Made by a program: the position numbers and the translations under genes
The notes under the pieces: generated by a model
Database searches by the model: none
What the model saw: the letters and a program-made list of their open reading frames with translations, nothing else
What the model was told of the DNA's origin: nothing
Assembly (NCBI GenBank): GCA_030429565.1
Contig: JAUIFE010000017.1
Coordinates: 119,006-183,005 of the forward strand
DNA from: Holophagae bacterium
Lineage (GTDB): Bacteria > Acidobacteriota > Holophagae > Acanthopleuribacterales > Acanthopleuribacteraceae
Length of the DNA: 64,000 bases
Reading direction: 5' to 3'
Shown: piece by piece, positions 43,650 to 53,133 of the stretch
Numbering within the stretch: the stretch's first letter is position 1
How the letters are laid out: every line of letters begins with the position of its first letter

Positions 43650-43946
43650 TTGACCAAAAAAGACGACAACCGTCTCGACACCCAATTCCGCCTGATGGTG
43701 ATTGCCCTAATTCAAGACGGCATGGGTTTGTTGGATGAGCACACGGAACAACTCTTTGCCGGCTTTGAACAAGAAGGCCGTAACTGGCGCGAACACGTGA
43801 TTTACCGTCTCAACGGTTTTGATTTACCGACCGAGTTTATTATCTTGGCGATTCGCAAGAAGTGGGAAGACTTCCCCACTCGCGATGTGGAAGTCTTTAC
43901 CAAACACATTCTTGCCGAATGGAATATTTTGGCGCCAGGCGTCTAG
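43650..43946 (+). CDS. Hypothetical small protein, 98 residues
   Basis: Not recognised. The start is TTG 43650, with AAGGAG exactly 6 bases upstream. An overlapping ATG at 43646 is in another frame and soon closed. The frame continues upstream through the B12 riboswitch region, which is on the other strand, so that part is not protein. The product is a helical soluble protein (FRLMVIALIQDGMGLLDEHTEQLF, FDLPTEFIILAIRKKWEDFP). A TATATA box preceded at 17 bases by TTGCAC (43517-43545) could be its promoter. It converges with the pilin-accessory gene, 9 bp apart. Confidence 0.6.
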   Translation: MTKKDDNRLDTQFRLMVIALIQDGMGLLDEHTEQLFAGFEQEGRNWREHVIYRLNGFDLPTEFIILAIRKKWEDFPTRDVEVFTKHILAEWNILAPGV

Positions 43947-43955
43947 CGGCGGCGG

Positions 43956-44816
43956 TTACTGATCGCTGTTCGTCGCGTCGGTCGCCGGTGGCTCGGTTGT
44001 TAGTGTCGGCGGCGCGCCTGGGTTTGCCTGAGCCGGGTTCGTTGCGGGGTTGGATTGGAGATAACCCTGCGCTGGGGCGACGTCCAAATAGACAAAACCC
44101 ACGTATTGGGCCTGTGCGTCGAACGCGACCACGCCGTTTTTCATTTGGCCCTTGTGCCCAAAGAAGTGAAGTGTTTGTTGCGGGTGTTTGGCGATAAAGG
44201 CTTCAATGGGCGCCTTGGTACCTGGATAGATTTTCCAAACTTCCTCCAAGTCAAGTGCATCCTTGCCCAGAGCGATTTGGAAGTTGTCTTCGAAGGGAAC
44301 GTACAGCTCGGTGGTGCCAATTTCGTCGCCAGACATCACGTTGGTCATGAATTGGCCGCGTTCCTCATTCGTTTCAGGTTTGCGAAGGGCGGCATAGTAA
44401 GGGGTTTCGCCGGGGAAATCGGCGAACCGTTGCATGGTCAGTCCTTTGGTTTCCAGAAAAGTCATGGTTCTGGCTTCGAAACGTCCCGCCACGGGAAGCA
44501 CGATGGGGCGTTCGGCAAAAAGTACATAACTGCCGTAACCAAAGGCTGCGATTTGAAAGGCTGCAATCAGGCTGAGATCCATGAGGAGTTCGCGTTTGGG
44601 CTTGGATTCCTTCGCGACAACCAAGGTGAGCGCCGGGCCCAAGACAATGTCGACGCCAATGAGGGTGGCAAGTGCAAAATAGGCACCTTCGGTCCAAAAT
44701 AAGTAACGTGGGTACCATTGGGTCAGGATGAGGATCATCAGAATGGTGAGCGCGGAGATGGAAATGGCCATGTGTCCTGAAAAGTACTTTAAACGGAAGG
44801 CCGTTGCGTTTGCCAT
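43956..44816 (-). CDS. TfpX/TfpZ-family type IV pilin accessory protein
   Basis: 286 residues from ATG 44816 (GGAG ~10 bases upstream). It has the TfpX/TfpZ pattern: an N-terminal region with three membrane helices, WYPRYLFWTEGAYFALATLIGVDIVLGPALTLVV, then KRELLMDLSLIAAFQIAAFGYGSYVLFAERPIVLPV, followed by a periplasmic domain of ~180 residues and a Pro/Ala/Thr tail. These inner-membrane proteins modulate pilin stability or assembly in species that carry them beside a pilin gene. No pilin gene is next to it here, so the partner must be elsewhere, or the role differs. It follows the polysaccharide cluster on the same strand. Confidence 0.82.
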   Translation of the reverse strand: MANATAFRLKYFSGHMAISISALTILMILILTQWYPRYLFWTEGAYFALATLIGVDIVLGPALTLVVAKESKPKRELLMDLSLIAAFQIAAFGYGSYVLFAERPIVLPVAGRFEARTMTFLETKGLTMQRFADFPGETPYYAALRKPETNEERGQFMTNVMSGDEIGTTELYVPFEDNFQIALGKDALDLEEVWKIYPGTKAPIEAFIAKHPQQTLHFFGHKGQMKNGVVAFDAQAQYVGFVYLDVAPAQGYLQSNPATNPAQANPGAPPTLTTEPPATDATNSDQ

Positions 44817-44923
44817 AGAATGGGGTCTCCTTAACAAGCGTTACATTTTATTTTGGCGGGGGACGGCCGAGCGGGGCCGGCGGATTCTCCGCAATGCCCG
44901 GCGTTCAAAGGTTCAAGCCGCAT

Positions 44924-46879
44924 TTATACCACAGTCCCGGCGTCGTCCTTTTTGAACACAATTTTTGTGACGAAGGTCGACGGTTGCTGGACCCGAACAC
45001 AAAAAACAGGGAGCTTGCCGACCTGCCAATAATAGCGAGACTCCCAACCTTCCTCCAGGCTGTAGTCCGCTTGCGCGCCGCCCTCAATCGTGACCTGAAT
45101 GGTGGCGTCTGGATGCGCCACATGATTTTCGCGTAACTGCCAAACTTCCGGTAGCAGTCGCCAACGCAAGCATGCCTCGTGGCGAAAGCCCGAGACTTGG
45201 TCGCGAATGATCCAGCCGTCGGCGTCGCTGGTCACGCTGCGTTTGTGGACACAGCCCCACAGGTCGCGATACCAACCGGACCATTGCGGACGCGTGTCGT
45301 TGTGATCCGTGAGGGGTTGGGTTTCGTGAACCTCCAGCCAGGGGCCGAACATAAAGCGGCTCAAGCGTGGCATTTGGTCGCGTTGGTCGAAGACCACCGT
45401 GTTATGACCTTCGGTGCCGGTTAAGTGGGCAAAAATTTTAGGATCGCCGTTGTAGCTATAGGAGCCCGAATCCCGCAGGATATTTTGTCCGTTTCGCCAC
45501 AAATCCAGGTGAAGTGCATCGGCGTGGGGTGGGCGAAATTTGCTGGTTGGGGTGCGTAAGAGCGCCCAGCTCTCCGGCCCGCGCAGAAGGACATAGCCGC
45601 TTTGGGCAAAACGCGCACTTGATCGTGCCGGCGGGGCCAAAGGTAAGGGTTCAAAGCGTTCGCCCTTGATGGGTTCCGCCGTGGGGGCCGGGATCAGGTT
45701 GTACCAAAATAAGGGTTCGTCGAGGTGCGGATCGTCGTAGTAGCGTTTCTTGTGGAAGAGGGCCGCGCCCAGTTGAACGCTTGGTCGAAAGTCGCGGTAG
45801 CCCTGTGCACTGAGGATGAACTCGTAGGAGCCGTCGTTCCAGCCGAGGTTGGGCGCGTCGCCGTCAACCGTATCGGTGACTTGGTAAAGCCAATCGACGG
45901 CAGCGCGCATCTTGGCGTAAAACCCATCACTAAAGGGTTCGGCCGCCAAAGCGCCGCGCATCCATTCCGCCAGACTGATGGTGTCCTGCATCAGGCGGTG
46001 ATAGGTGACCGAAAATTGGGAAAAACCGCCGTCGTCTTCAATCAAATAGTGAACGCGTTCCTCCAACCGTTTGCGGCCGATGTCGGACCATGTATCGCCG
46101 GCCCATTGGCGTTCTTCCGTGGACGCATAGCGGCTTAGCCACAAGCCGCCCAGCATCAGTGCGGCTGCCTCGCTGGTACCGTGGTTGTTGTCCTGGGCGA
46201 CAGCATAGCGAATGTTGCGCTCAATGCGAGCGCAGTGGTCGAAGGCAAATCGCATCAAAGATTCGTTGGGTTGGTGAAGGTTGCCGAGGATGTGGGCGCT
46301 GAGCATGATGTGCAAGAGGCGCAAACCCGATTCTTGGCCGCATTTCCAATTGGGACCGCGATTGGTCGGGTTTTTCTCGGTCCAGTCGGCCACCCACGCG
46401 TTGAGCAACTCCAGGTGTTGGTGTTCGCCGGTCATGCGATAGGCGCGTGCCAGCAAGGGCGCCCAGCGGAAACGCGATGCTTCCCAGACAATTTTAATAT
46501 CGCCCAACCCGGCATCAAAATCCTTGAGGCCGGTCCAGTGCAAGTGGGGTTTGCCAACCGATTTTTGGTTAAACGGGTTGAGAAACCAGTCCGGCGGCGA
46601 GCCAACGCGCTGGCTGTGAAACGCAAAGTACCGGATCAGGCCGCGGTGTAAACCGCCAACCTCTTCAATTAAGGGTCGCCACCAGTAATCGGGACAGGCT
46701 ACGACTGGGGCGGCGGTGTCCTCGAAAAGCAAGTCGGCCCAGGGTTTGCCACTGGGGAAAAGGAACTTGCGGAAGCCGAGCTTTAACGAGGTGCGGTACC
46801 AAGCGACAAAAGCGGCGTTGCCCAAGCCGACTTGGGGCAGCGTTTGAGCGATATAACGAATGCGTTGCCAACGGTTCAC
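44924..46879 (-). CDS. Heparinase II/III family protein (polysaccharide lyase-like)
   Basis: 651 residues, GTG start at 46879 overlapping the upstream stop (GTGA), with GAGGAA nearby. An N-terminal alpha/alpha toroid domain (with GRNLKW-like region WHWTGLKDFDAG; DNNHGTSEAAALMLGGLWL, YRLMQDTISLAEWM) is followed by a C-terminal beta-sandwich (LLRTPTSKFRPPHADALHLDLWRNGQNILRDSGSYSYN, TEGHNTVVFDQRDQMPR). The His and Tyr residues in these segments are typical of Hep_II_III lyases. There is no evident signal peptide. Such genes are common in exopolysaccharide loci, where they cleave uronic-acid polymers. It is the last gene of the cluster that begins at 50691. Confidence 0.9.
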   Translation of the reverse strand: MNRWQRIRYIAQTLPQVGLGNAAFVAWYRTSLKLGFRKFLFPSGKPWADLLFEDTAAPVVACPDYWWRPLIEEVGGLHRGLIRYFAFHSQRVGSPPDWFLNPFNQKSVGKPHLHWTGLKDFDAGLGDIKIVWEASRFRWAPLLARAYRMTGEHQHLELLNAWVADWTEKNPTNRGPNWKCGQESGLRLLHIMLSAHILGNLHQPNESLMRFAFDHCARIERNIRYAVAQDNNHGTSEAAALMLGGLWLSRYASTEERQWAGDTWSDIGRKRLEERVHYLIEDDGGFSQFSVTYHRLMQDTISLAEWMRGALAAEPFSDGFYAKMRAAVDWLYQVTDTVDGDAPNLGWNDGSYEFILSAQGYRDFRPSVQLGAALFHKKRYYDDPHLDEPLFWYNLIPAPTAEPIKGERFEPLPLAPPARSSARFAQSGYVLLRGPESWALLRTPTSKFRPPHADALHLDLWRNGQNILRDSGSYSYNGDPKIFAHLTGTEGHNTVVFDQRDQMPRLSRFMFGPWLEVHETQPLTDHNDTRPQWSGWYRDLWGCVHKRSVTSDADGWIIRDQVSGFRHEACLRWRLLPEVWQLRENHVAHPDATIQVTIEGGAQADYSLEEGWESRYYWQVGKLPVFCVRVQQPSTFVTKIVFKKDDAGTVV

Positions 46880-48081
46880 GGGTTCCTCTTTGCGGGGGCG
46901 GGTCGACTGCCGGTGATAGGGCGATCACTGTTGCGGCGGTGACACGCGCGGTAAATCGTTTCAATCTGCGTGCGCCATTTTTGTTCGGGACTGGGGTAAT
47001 GTTCCTTTAAGAATGAGGTGGCACGGGTGACTTGTGCTTGTGCCGCCGCTTCATCGGTGAGTAAGGCACTTAACGCCTCGGCCGCCGCCGCGGGTGAACG
47101 AGGATCCACGTAACGAGCGGCCGGGCCGCAGAGCTCGCGCGCGAAATCCAGATCAGAGGTGACCAGCGGTACGCCGGCACAAAAGCTCTCGGGATAAACG
47201 GCGGTCGAACACTCGACAAGCGTCGGCAGGAAGACGGCGTGTGATTCGCGGTAGAGGCGGGCGATGTCACCGTGTTTGAGGGTGCCGCGCGTTGCCAAAT
47301 GCTCACTCACGCCAAGCTCAACGCCTTGTCTTTGAAGCGCTTGCCAGCCAGGATGGACTGTTGGTACGGTGAAACAAAATTCAAACGGGCGCGAGAGGGT
47401 TTGGGCCATAAGCGCGGCTGTTGGTGGGATCAAGCCCAGGTTTTTGTGGGGATAAAACGAGCAGGGTACCGCAATGCGAAAGCGGTCGCTGGGGGGTTTG
47501 CTGTCGATGTGTGCCAAGGTTTCCGCAAAAACCGGGCTGAACGAGTTTGCCACCACAAAAATTCGGGCCGGATCAATGCCGAAATGTCGGCTGAGCCGAT
47601 CACGAACCGTCGTCGATTCAACCACCAAATAATCGGGACGGTGGAACTGGCGGCGCCGGAAGCGGTCGATGAGCGCGCGGGCTTGCAGACGCCACCAAGC
47701 CGTATTTTGGTGACTGTCGGCCTGATCCAGTTCCGGGTAAATCATGCGACCCAAGGCAAAGCCGACCAGGTGGACGGCTTTGGCTTGCCAGTAGGGGGGA
47801 CCGAACAAGGTGTAAACCGCGTCGGGTGCGATGCGGCGCTCCAGCGGCGGCATAAAGCGGCGTGGGAAGGTTAGCCGTTCATAGCCGTTGCGGCGTTTGG
47901 GGAGTCGGGTGAGGCCGGCCAGTTTGTGGTCGAAGGCCGCATCAACCTGATCGCTGAGCTCGCCGGAGACGGCCACATGCCACTCGTGATCCGTGTCGGC
48001 CGCCGCCTGGGTCATCATGGCCAGCGCCACTTGGACCGCGCCGCCGCCGGCGACCTGGGAAGCATCGATGAGTACCTTCAT
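46876..48081 (-). CDS. Glycosyltransferase family 4 (exopolysaccharide)
   Basis: 401 residues from ATG 48081 (AAGGA 8 bases upstream). The N-terminus MKVLIDASQVAGGGAVQ is the Gly-rich start of a GT-B fold. The C-terminal half carries SFYPHKNLGLIPPTAALMAQ, then AVFLPTLVECSTAVYPESFCAGVPLVTSDLDFARELCGPAARY, the GT4 nucleotide-sugar site with its E-x7-E-like Glu pair. It transfers a sugar from an NDP-donor on the cytoplasmic face. Donor and acceptor are unknown. A 27-residue upstream extension has no similarity. It is coupled to the heparinase-type gene. Confidence 0.9.
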   Translation of the reverse strand: MKVLIDASQVAGGGAVQVALAMMTQAAADTDHEWHVAVSGELSDQVDAAFDHKLAGLTRLPKRRNGYERLTFPRRFMPPLERRIAPDAVYTLFGPPYWQAKAVHLVGFALGRMIYPELDQADSHQNTAWWRLQARALIDRFRRRQFHRPDYLVVESTTVRDRLSRHFGIDPARIFVVANSFSPVFAETLAHIDSKPPSDRFRIAVPCSFYPHKNLGLIPPTAALMAQTLSRPFEFCFTVPTVHPGWQALQRQGVELGVSEHLATRGTLKHGDIARLYRESHAVFLPTLVECSTAVYPESFCAGVPLVTSDLDFARELCGPAARYVDPRSPAAAAEALSALLTDEAAAQAQVTRATSFLKEHYPSPEQKWRTQIETIYRACHRRNSDRPITGSRPAPAKRNP

Positions 48082-48121
48082 AGCGGGTTCCTTCTCGTGG
48101 CGGGATACACCCTGTCTGGGA

Positions 48122-49333
48122 CTAGGATTCGTGGGCTTGGTCGCTGAGCGTGGCCGGCACACGGCCTTGCGGTTGAACCGATTGGGCGACGGCGCGAACG
48201 GCCGCGACGATGGTGGCGGCCATGCTTAATTGCGAGAATTTACCGCGAATCATATCGCTGCCGCGTTGGCCCCATTGAGCGGCCTTTTCCGGATTGGCGG
48301 CCAAGTCGGCGAGGACCTCGCCAAAGGCGTCGGCTGTGATGGGTGTGATTCGTTTGCCGCTGGCGTCCTGTTCGACGAGGTCGAATTCGGTGCCGTCGGA
48401 TTGGCCGACCAACAAAGGCAGCCCGAAGGCCATGGCCTCGGAAAAAACAATCCCGGCCTGCCCAGGTGCGGCTAACACGTTGGCCGCGCGATAGTAGTCG
48501 TCGAGGCCGTCATTGATCCGGCCTGGTAAAAACACATTGGGCAGGTCGCCTGCTCGGGTGCGCAGGCCCGCCAGCATTTGGCCGTCGCCGGCGAATACGA
48601 AATTGACATCGCTCATTTCGGGTCGGGCGGCGACTTCCAACAACAGATCGGGCTTTTTATCAGGGTCGAGCTGGCCCACGTATAACACCGTAAAGCGGTT
48701 GGGCAGCTTGATTCGTTGACGTGCCGCTGATTTATCGGGGCTTAGTTGATCGGCACGCGCGGCGAAGCGCTCAGTGTCGCCGACGTTCACGGCCACGGTG
48801 ATTTTGTCGCCGTTGATGCCGTGTTTTTCCGAAAAACTTTTGCCAAAACTCGAATAAACGACCATGCGATCAAAGCGACGCTGCATGTTGGTAATCCACA
48901 AACGGCGCAGTTTGCCCGGATTGCGATGGGCGCCCGGCACGCCGCCCTGGGTCCAGTAAATCAAGCCGACCTTGCGCCCGAGAGCGCGGTATAGCAATGC
49001 CTTGAGATAGCCGAGCACGTGGCTTTCTCCTTCACATAAAATGACATCAGGCTGGTAGGCGCGCAGGGAACGCAGCAAGCCGTGGTGGTAAACGAGGTAG
49101 GAACGCTTGAACGGCATAAACCACGCTTTGTGGTGGACGACATCGAGGTCCTTAAAATCCTTGGCGTTGCGCACTTTACTGCGCGGTAAATCATCGCCGA
49201 CAAATACCCGCACCTGAAACTGCTCGTGCGCCGCCATTTTCAGCATTAAATCGCGCCGATAGGGCGTACACACCCGTTGCAGGATGGCCAAGCGCAGTGG
49301 ACGTTGGGCGCCCGCGTTTTCACCTTGGGTCAT
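48122..49333 (-). CDS. Glycosyltransferase family 4 (exopolysaccharide)
   Basis: 403 residues from ATG 49333, with GAGGAG 5 bases upstream and ATGA overlap with the upstream gene; a much longer frame reaches 49801 but that part lies inside the O-antigen ligase gene and is low-complexity. N-terminal: LRLAILQRVCTPYRRDLMLKM. C-terminal GT4 elements: TVLYVGQLDPDKKPDLLLEVA, FVFAGDGQMLAGLRTRA, then PGQAGIVFSEAMAFGLPLLVGQSDGTEFDLV. It builds the polysaccharide repeat on the cytoplasmic side. Donor unknown. Confidence 0.9.
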   Translation of the reverse strand: MTQGENAGAQRPLRLAILQRVCTPYRRDLMLKMAAHEQFQVRVFVGDDLPRSKVRNAKDFKDLDVVHHKAWFMPFKRSYLVYHHGLLRSLRAYQPDVILCEGESHVLGYLKALLYRALGRKVGLIYWTQGGVPGAHRNPGKLRRLWITNMQRRFDRMVVYSSFGKSFSEKHGINGDKITVAVNVGDTERFAARADQLSPDKSAARQRIKLPNRFTVLYVGQLDPDKKPDLLLEVAARPEMSDVNFVFAGDGQMLAGLRTRAGDLPNVFLPGRINDGLDDYYRAANVLAAPGQAGIVFSEAMAFGLPLLVGQSDGTEFDLVEQDASGKRITPITADAFGEVLADLAANPEKAAQWGQRGSDMIRGKFSQLSMAATIVAAVRAVAQSVQPQGRVPATLSDQAHES

Positions 49334-50691
49334 GGTGTGCTCCTCGCGATCACCTGCGCGGGTAGCGGCAGCGGCGCAGGTTCTGGATCTGGATCGGCTT
49401 CGACCGTTGCGGCCGTGTCTGGATGGTGCGTGTTGGTTGGACACGCGGCTTCTTTCATGTCGGCTTTGGCCAAAATATAGCCCATGGCGGCCCAGAAAAC
49501 CGCGTTGTTTTGGAAACTGCCGAACACGCCGTAGGGTGATAGGCTGGAAACAATGAGACCACACGGAAAAATTAACGCGAAGGTGGTGTAAAAGCGATGG
49601 TGTTGCGGGTTCGGCGTCAGTTGATAGATGCGTCGCATGCGACGATAACAGGCAATGAGAATGCCGGTGAAGGTCAAGGCGAATAAAATCCCCGCGTCGC
49701 CGGCCATTTTTAGCCAGAGATTGTGAATGTCGCGGGCGACCGCGCCGTATTCGCGCATGTCGAGGACGCCAAAGCCATGGCCGGTGAAGGGTCGCTCCCA
49801 AATCAAGCTTAATCCTTCCAAGTAGCCGTCGATACGACCCGAGGAGAAACGCGAAATATCGTCGATCTCGGTGGAACGCAAGCGGTTAAAACGCAAGTGG
49901 TCGAAGTAGGTTTCCCAATAACGGACGCCTACAAAAGCCGTCACCGCTGAAATGGCGACACCCAGCCAGCGGTTCACAATTTGGAAGGAGACAAACAGGG
50001 CGACGACCGCCGCCGCCAGCAGGCCGGTACGGCCGCTGACCACAAACATACTGCCGAAATAAACGATGAACACACCGGCGCCGAGCGCCATCGCCACGCG
50101 CGGTTTAAAGCGTTTGGTTACAGAATAGGCGTAAATCATGGCCAGTGCCGCGGGCAGAAACAACACAATGCCGTTGGACCAACCCGAACTCAAATTGTGA
50201 AAGCCGACGCGCGAAATCGTCAACGGCACCAAGCTGGGGTAGGGCGCGCGCCAACTGGGAAACCCGAGTAGGGCATGGACCAGGGTCAGGCAGGCAAAGA
50301 AACCAATCATCAGGGTGGCCCGCCAAAAAATGGTCAACACATTGGTGCCGCTGTGGGTGAGGTTGTAAAAGGTCCAAGTGAACACGAAGATGAGCACGGT
50401 GTCGTAGAGACGGGTGACGCCCGAGCCCAGGTCACCTTGGAAAAAGCCCGGCGCAGCCGTGACCACCAAAAGCATCCAACCCAAAGGGCCGGCCAAGCCT
50501 TTTGGGAAGAGGATGTTGCGGCGAACGACCAGGCTTTGCATGAACACAAAAAGAACCGATAGGCCGACGAGCGCCAATTTGACAACGAAAAACAAGCGCA
50601 AGGGAACGTAAGGCAGCCAATAGATCGGCGCCAATCCCAAGTACAAGGTCAACATCCAGGGCACAAATTTTTGGCTCAGTGATTCGTTCAT
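49330..50691 (-). CDS. O-antigen ligase / Wzy-type polymerase family membrane protein
   Basis: 453 residues with about eleven to twelve hydrophobic helices. The C-terminal periplasmic loop holds RFSSGRIDGYLEGLSLIWERPFTGHGFGVLD and then IHNLWLKMAGDAGILFALTFTGIL, the HNxxL plus Gly pattern of the Wzy_C/O-antigen ligase family. It would polymerise or ligate undecaprenol-linked glycan on the outer face. The start ATG 50691 has GGAAG ~9 bases upstream; GTG at 50712 is possible but poorly placed. It is the first gene of the polysaccharide operon (ligase, GT, GT, heparinase). Its C-terminus is Pro/Glu/Asp rich. Confidence 0.85.
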   Translation of the reverse strand: MNESLSQKFVPWMLTLYLGLAPIYWLPYVPLRLFFVVKLALVGLSVLFVFMQSLVVRRNILFPKGLAGPLGWMLLVVTAAPGFFQGDLGSGVTRLYDTVLIFVFTWTFYNLTHSGTNVLTIFWRATLMIGFFACLTLVHALLGFPSWRAPYPSLVPLTISRVGFHNLSSGWSNGIVLFLPAALAMIYAYSVTKRFKPRVAMALGAGVFIVYFGSMFVVSGRTGLLAAAVVALFVSFQIVNRWLGVAISAVTAFVGVRYWETYFDHLRFNRLRSTEIDDISRFSSGRIDGYLEGLSLIWERPFTGHGFGVLDMREYGAVARDIHNLWLKMAGDAGILFALTFTGILIACYRRMRRIYQLTPNPQHHRFYTTFALIFPCGLIVSSLSPYGVFGSFQNNAVFWAAMGYILAKADMKEAACPTNTHHPDTAATVEADPDPEPAPLPLPAQVIARSTP

Positions 50692-50909
50692 AAACGACTG
50701 CTTCCCGATCACCTTTCCGCTCGGTTGTTTTCCCTGAATTGTCAGGGGACACGTGGCGACGGAAATGCCAAACCTTCCGGCATTTAGGCGGCCGGTTGGG
50801 GGGTTTGGGGTATAGATGATGATTGATCGAAGGTGGCGTCATTGTAGCACTCCGTGCGGCCGAGGAGAACCCTGCTTCGGGCCTTTCGCATCCGATCTGC
50901 TCCCCGACG

Positions 50910-50947
50910 AAAAAAGGCCCAAACCACGCTGATTGGCGGGTTTGGGC
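50910..50947 (-). terminator. Rho-independent terminator of the TonB receptor gene
   Basis: On the minus strand GCCCAAACC and GGTTTGGGC form a perfect 9-bp stem with a 12-base loop, followed by six T residues, 20 bases after the receptor stop. Confidence 0.9.
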
Positions 50948-50967
50948 GCACTGCTCGGTGTTTTGGT

Positions 50968-53133
50968 CTAAAAAGCGTAACGCATTTTCAACCAATAAGT
51001 GCGGTTCTCCAGGGCCGGCGCCCCCGCCGATTGGTCGGTCGCGCTGTCGGCAGGCCCTTCCGTGAACGGATACAGTTGCGTTTCATCGGTCAGGTTGTAG
51101 ACCGAAAGCGTCGCGGAGAATGCTTTGTTGATGGAAAACGACATGCTGCCGTTGATTTGCGTAAAGCCGCCGCCTTTGGGGCCGTCCGTGTACCAATCAC
51201 TGATGTTTAGCAAATTGAGTGCGCCGTTAATGCGGGCTTTAGGGAACAGCAGCAGGTGGGCGCGCACAATGTTTTCGGGGTAGGCTTTGAAGTGGTCGCC
51301 CACTTCGCGGCTGGGCAGGTAAAGGCTGCCGTAGGCTTCGTCGTCGGCATCGCTCAGCGAAACCATGGCATACGAGCCGCCCACTTCGATGTGTTCTCCT
51401 TGGTAACGACCTTCCAGTTCAAGCCCCTGCGCCGTGAACGAACCCGGCGTGTTTTGGAAGTACCAGTAACCGTCCCAGTCACCTTTGGTATCGGTCCCAA
51501 TGTTGTCGGGTACCGGGGTGAAGATCCAGGAGCCAAAGGCGCCGAAGCCGATCACGTTTTCCGTTTTGTTCTGAAACAGCACCGCGTTGAAACTCAGGTT
51601 TTCACGGGGTCGGAAACCGGTTTCGAATTCGATGCTTTCGATTTCTTCCGGTTCAACGGCCACCAAGTCAGGTTGATTACCCAGCGTCGCACTATTAACC
51701 AAGGCGAAGTTGTCCTCGCGCAGCAGGCCGTCGCCCTCGAAGCCGCCGGCGTAGTGGACACCTGGCGCGCCGCGAAATCCGGTTTGGTAGGCCAGTCGGA
51801 AGCGCCAGCGCTCATTGGGGAAATAGAGGCCGCCGAAGCGTGGCGTGAGGTTGCTGCCCCAGAAAGGGTGTTGGTCATTGCGGAAGGCTACAAACAGGTT
51901 AATCCGCTCGTTCATTTCGTAAAACGCCTCACCGAAGAAGCTTTTGACATCGATGTCCTTTGCGAAAACCCACTCGTTGTTGACGTTGGGCTGGTTGAGC
52001 AACGCGTTGTCGGCCCGGTTGACAATGAAATTGTTGTTGTCGCGATTACGGCGACCCATCAGGAATTCTTTGTACTCGGCTCCCGCCGCAAAACGCCATT
52101 TGTCGAACTTGCCGGTGTAAATCACCGTGATTGCCTTGCGGTTTTCGCGGGTGCCGCCCATGGTGAAACCCAGGTTTGAGTGCAGGATGTAGTCATCCTG
52201 TTCATAACCAATTTTGGTTTTAATTGCGTGCCTGTCGTTAATGGGATAGTTGTAACTGAGGTTGGCCGAGGTCAAAATTTGTTGGTACTGGCTGCGGTCG
52301 CGGCGGAAGTTGTAAATGTCGCGTTTTAAATCCGAGCGCAGCAGGTTGAGGTTCCAATTGCCGTATTTCAGAGTCGCGAGGCCCATGCTGTTGTCGGCGC
52401 GGCGCAAGCGGTTGCCCGCGTCAAAGATTTTGGTGCCTTCGACCCCTTCCCAATCGCGGGTTGCATTGCCTTCGGGGCGAATCGTTTGACCGTCGTAGGC
52501 CGACACACCGTAGTGCATGTAAAACGAAAACGTGTCGTTTTTGACGCCGCGTTCGACCGCCGCACTGTAATAACCGTCTTTTCCCACGCCGCCCGTCAAA
52601 ATGTTTTCATCGGCGTGGTTGTTGGCGGTGACGATGTTGATCACACCCAGCAAGGCGCCTTGACCCAAGGTGACCGAACCGGGTCCACGAATAACATCAA
52701 TGTGGTCGATATAATCCAGGGATATCGTGTTGAGCATGCTGTCGGGCGGGCCCCAAAACCATTCGGTGTTGAGCACGTGCCCGTTGAGGAGGAACATGAC
52801 CTTCGAGTTGTTGTCGGAGGCAATGCCGCGAAAGCCGACAATATTGTCGTCCTGATCCTCAACGTGGAAAAAGCCGGGCACGTAGGTGTTGAGGACTTAG
52901 ATGACTGTGCGGGCGCCGCTAATGCGGATTTGGTTGCGGGTAATCGTCGAAATCGAGACGGGTTGTTTGTCGCGTTCCGTGACGATATTCGATGCCACTG
53001 TCACGTTTAAATTTAAAAGATCTTCCAATGAGTAATCGAGTAAGTCGTTGTCGAGCGTGGCGTCTTCCGCCTGGCTCGCGCCGGCCATCAGCATGGCGAA
53101 CACCAACACGAGTAGGCTGAAATTCTCGCGCAT
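50968..53133 (-). pseudogene. TonB-dependent receptor interrupted by one in-frame TAA
   Basis: A 721-codon receptor frame with a strong ribosome site (AAGGAGG, 7 bases before ATG 53133) and signal peptide (FAMLMAGASQA). The N-terminal part ends ...NQIRISGARTVI, then TAA (52897-52899), and the same frame goes on VLNTYVPGFFHVEDQDDN with the rest of the plug (GFRGIASDNNSKVMFLLNGH, VDVIRGPG-type IDVIRGPGSVTLGQGALLGVINIV) and a full barrel ending in Phe. Homologous plugs have Glu or similar before (V/A)LxTYVPG, so a GAA-to-TAA change fits. No frameshift or other stop is visible, so the lesion is recent, read through, or a sequencing error. A GTG start at 52881 could reinitiate but would lack a signal peptide. 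The family exports nothing and imports ligands with TonB. Confidence 0.85.

Noticed and set aside
49334..49801. N-terminal extension of the second glycosyltransferase
   Set aside because: Arg/His-rich shadow of the O-antigen ligase gene; the ATG at 49333 has GAGGAG and the GT fold begins there.
51256..52179. 307-codon plus-strand open frame
   Set aside because: Antisense shadow of the TonB receptor; Val/Phe-rich, with no recognisable domain.
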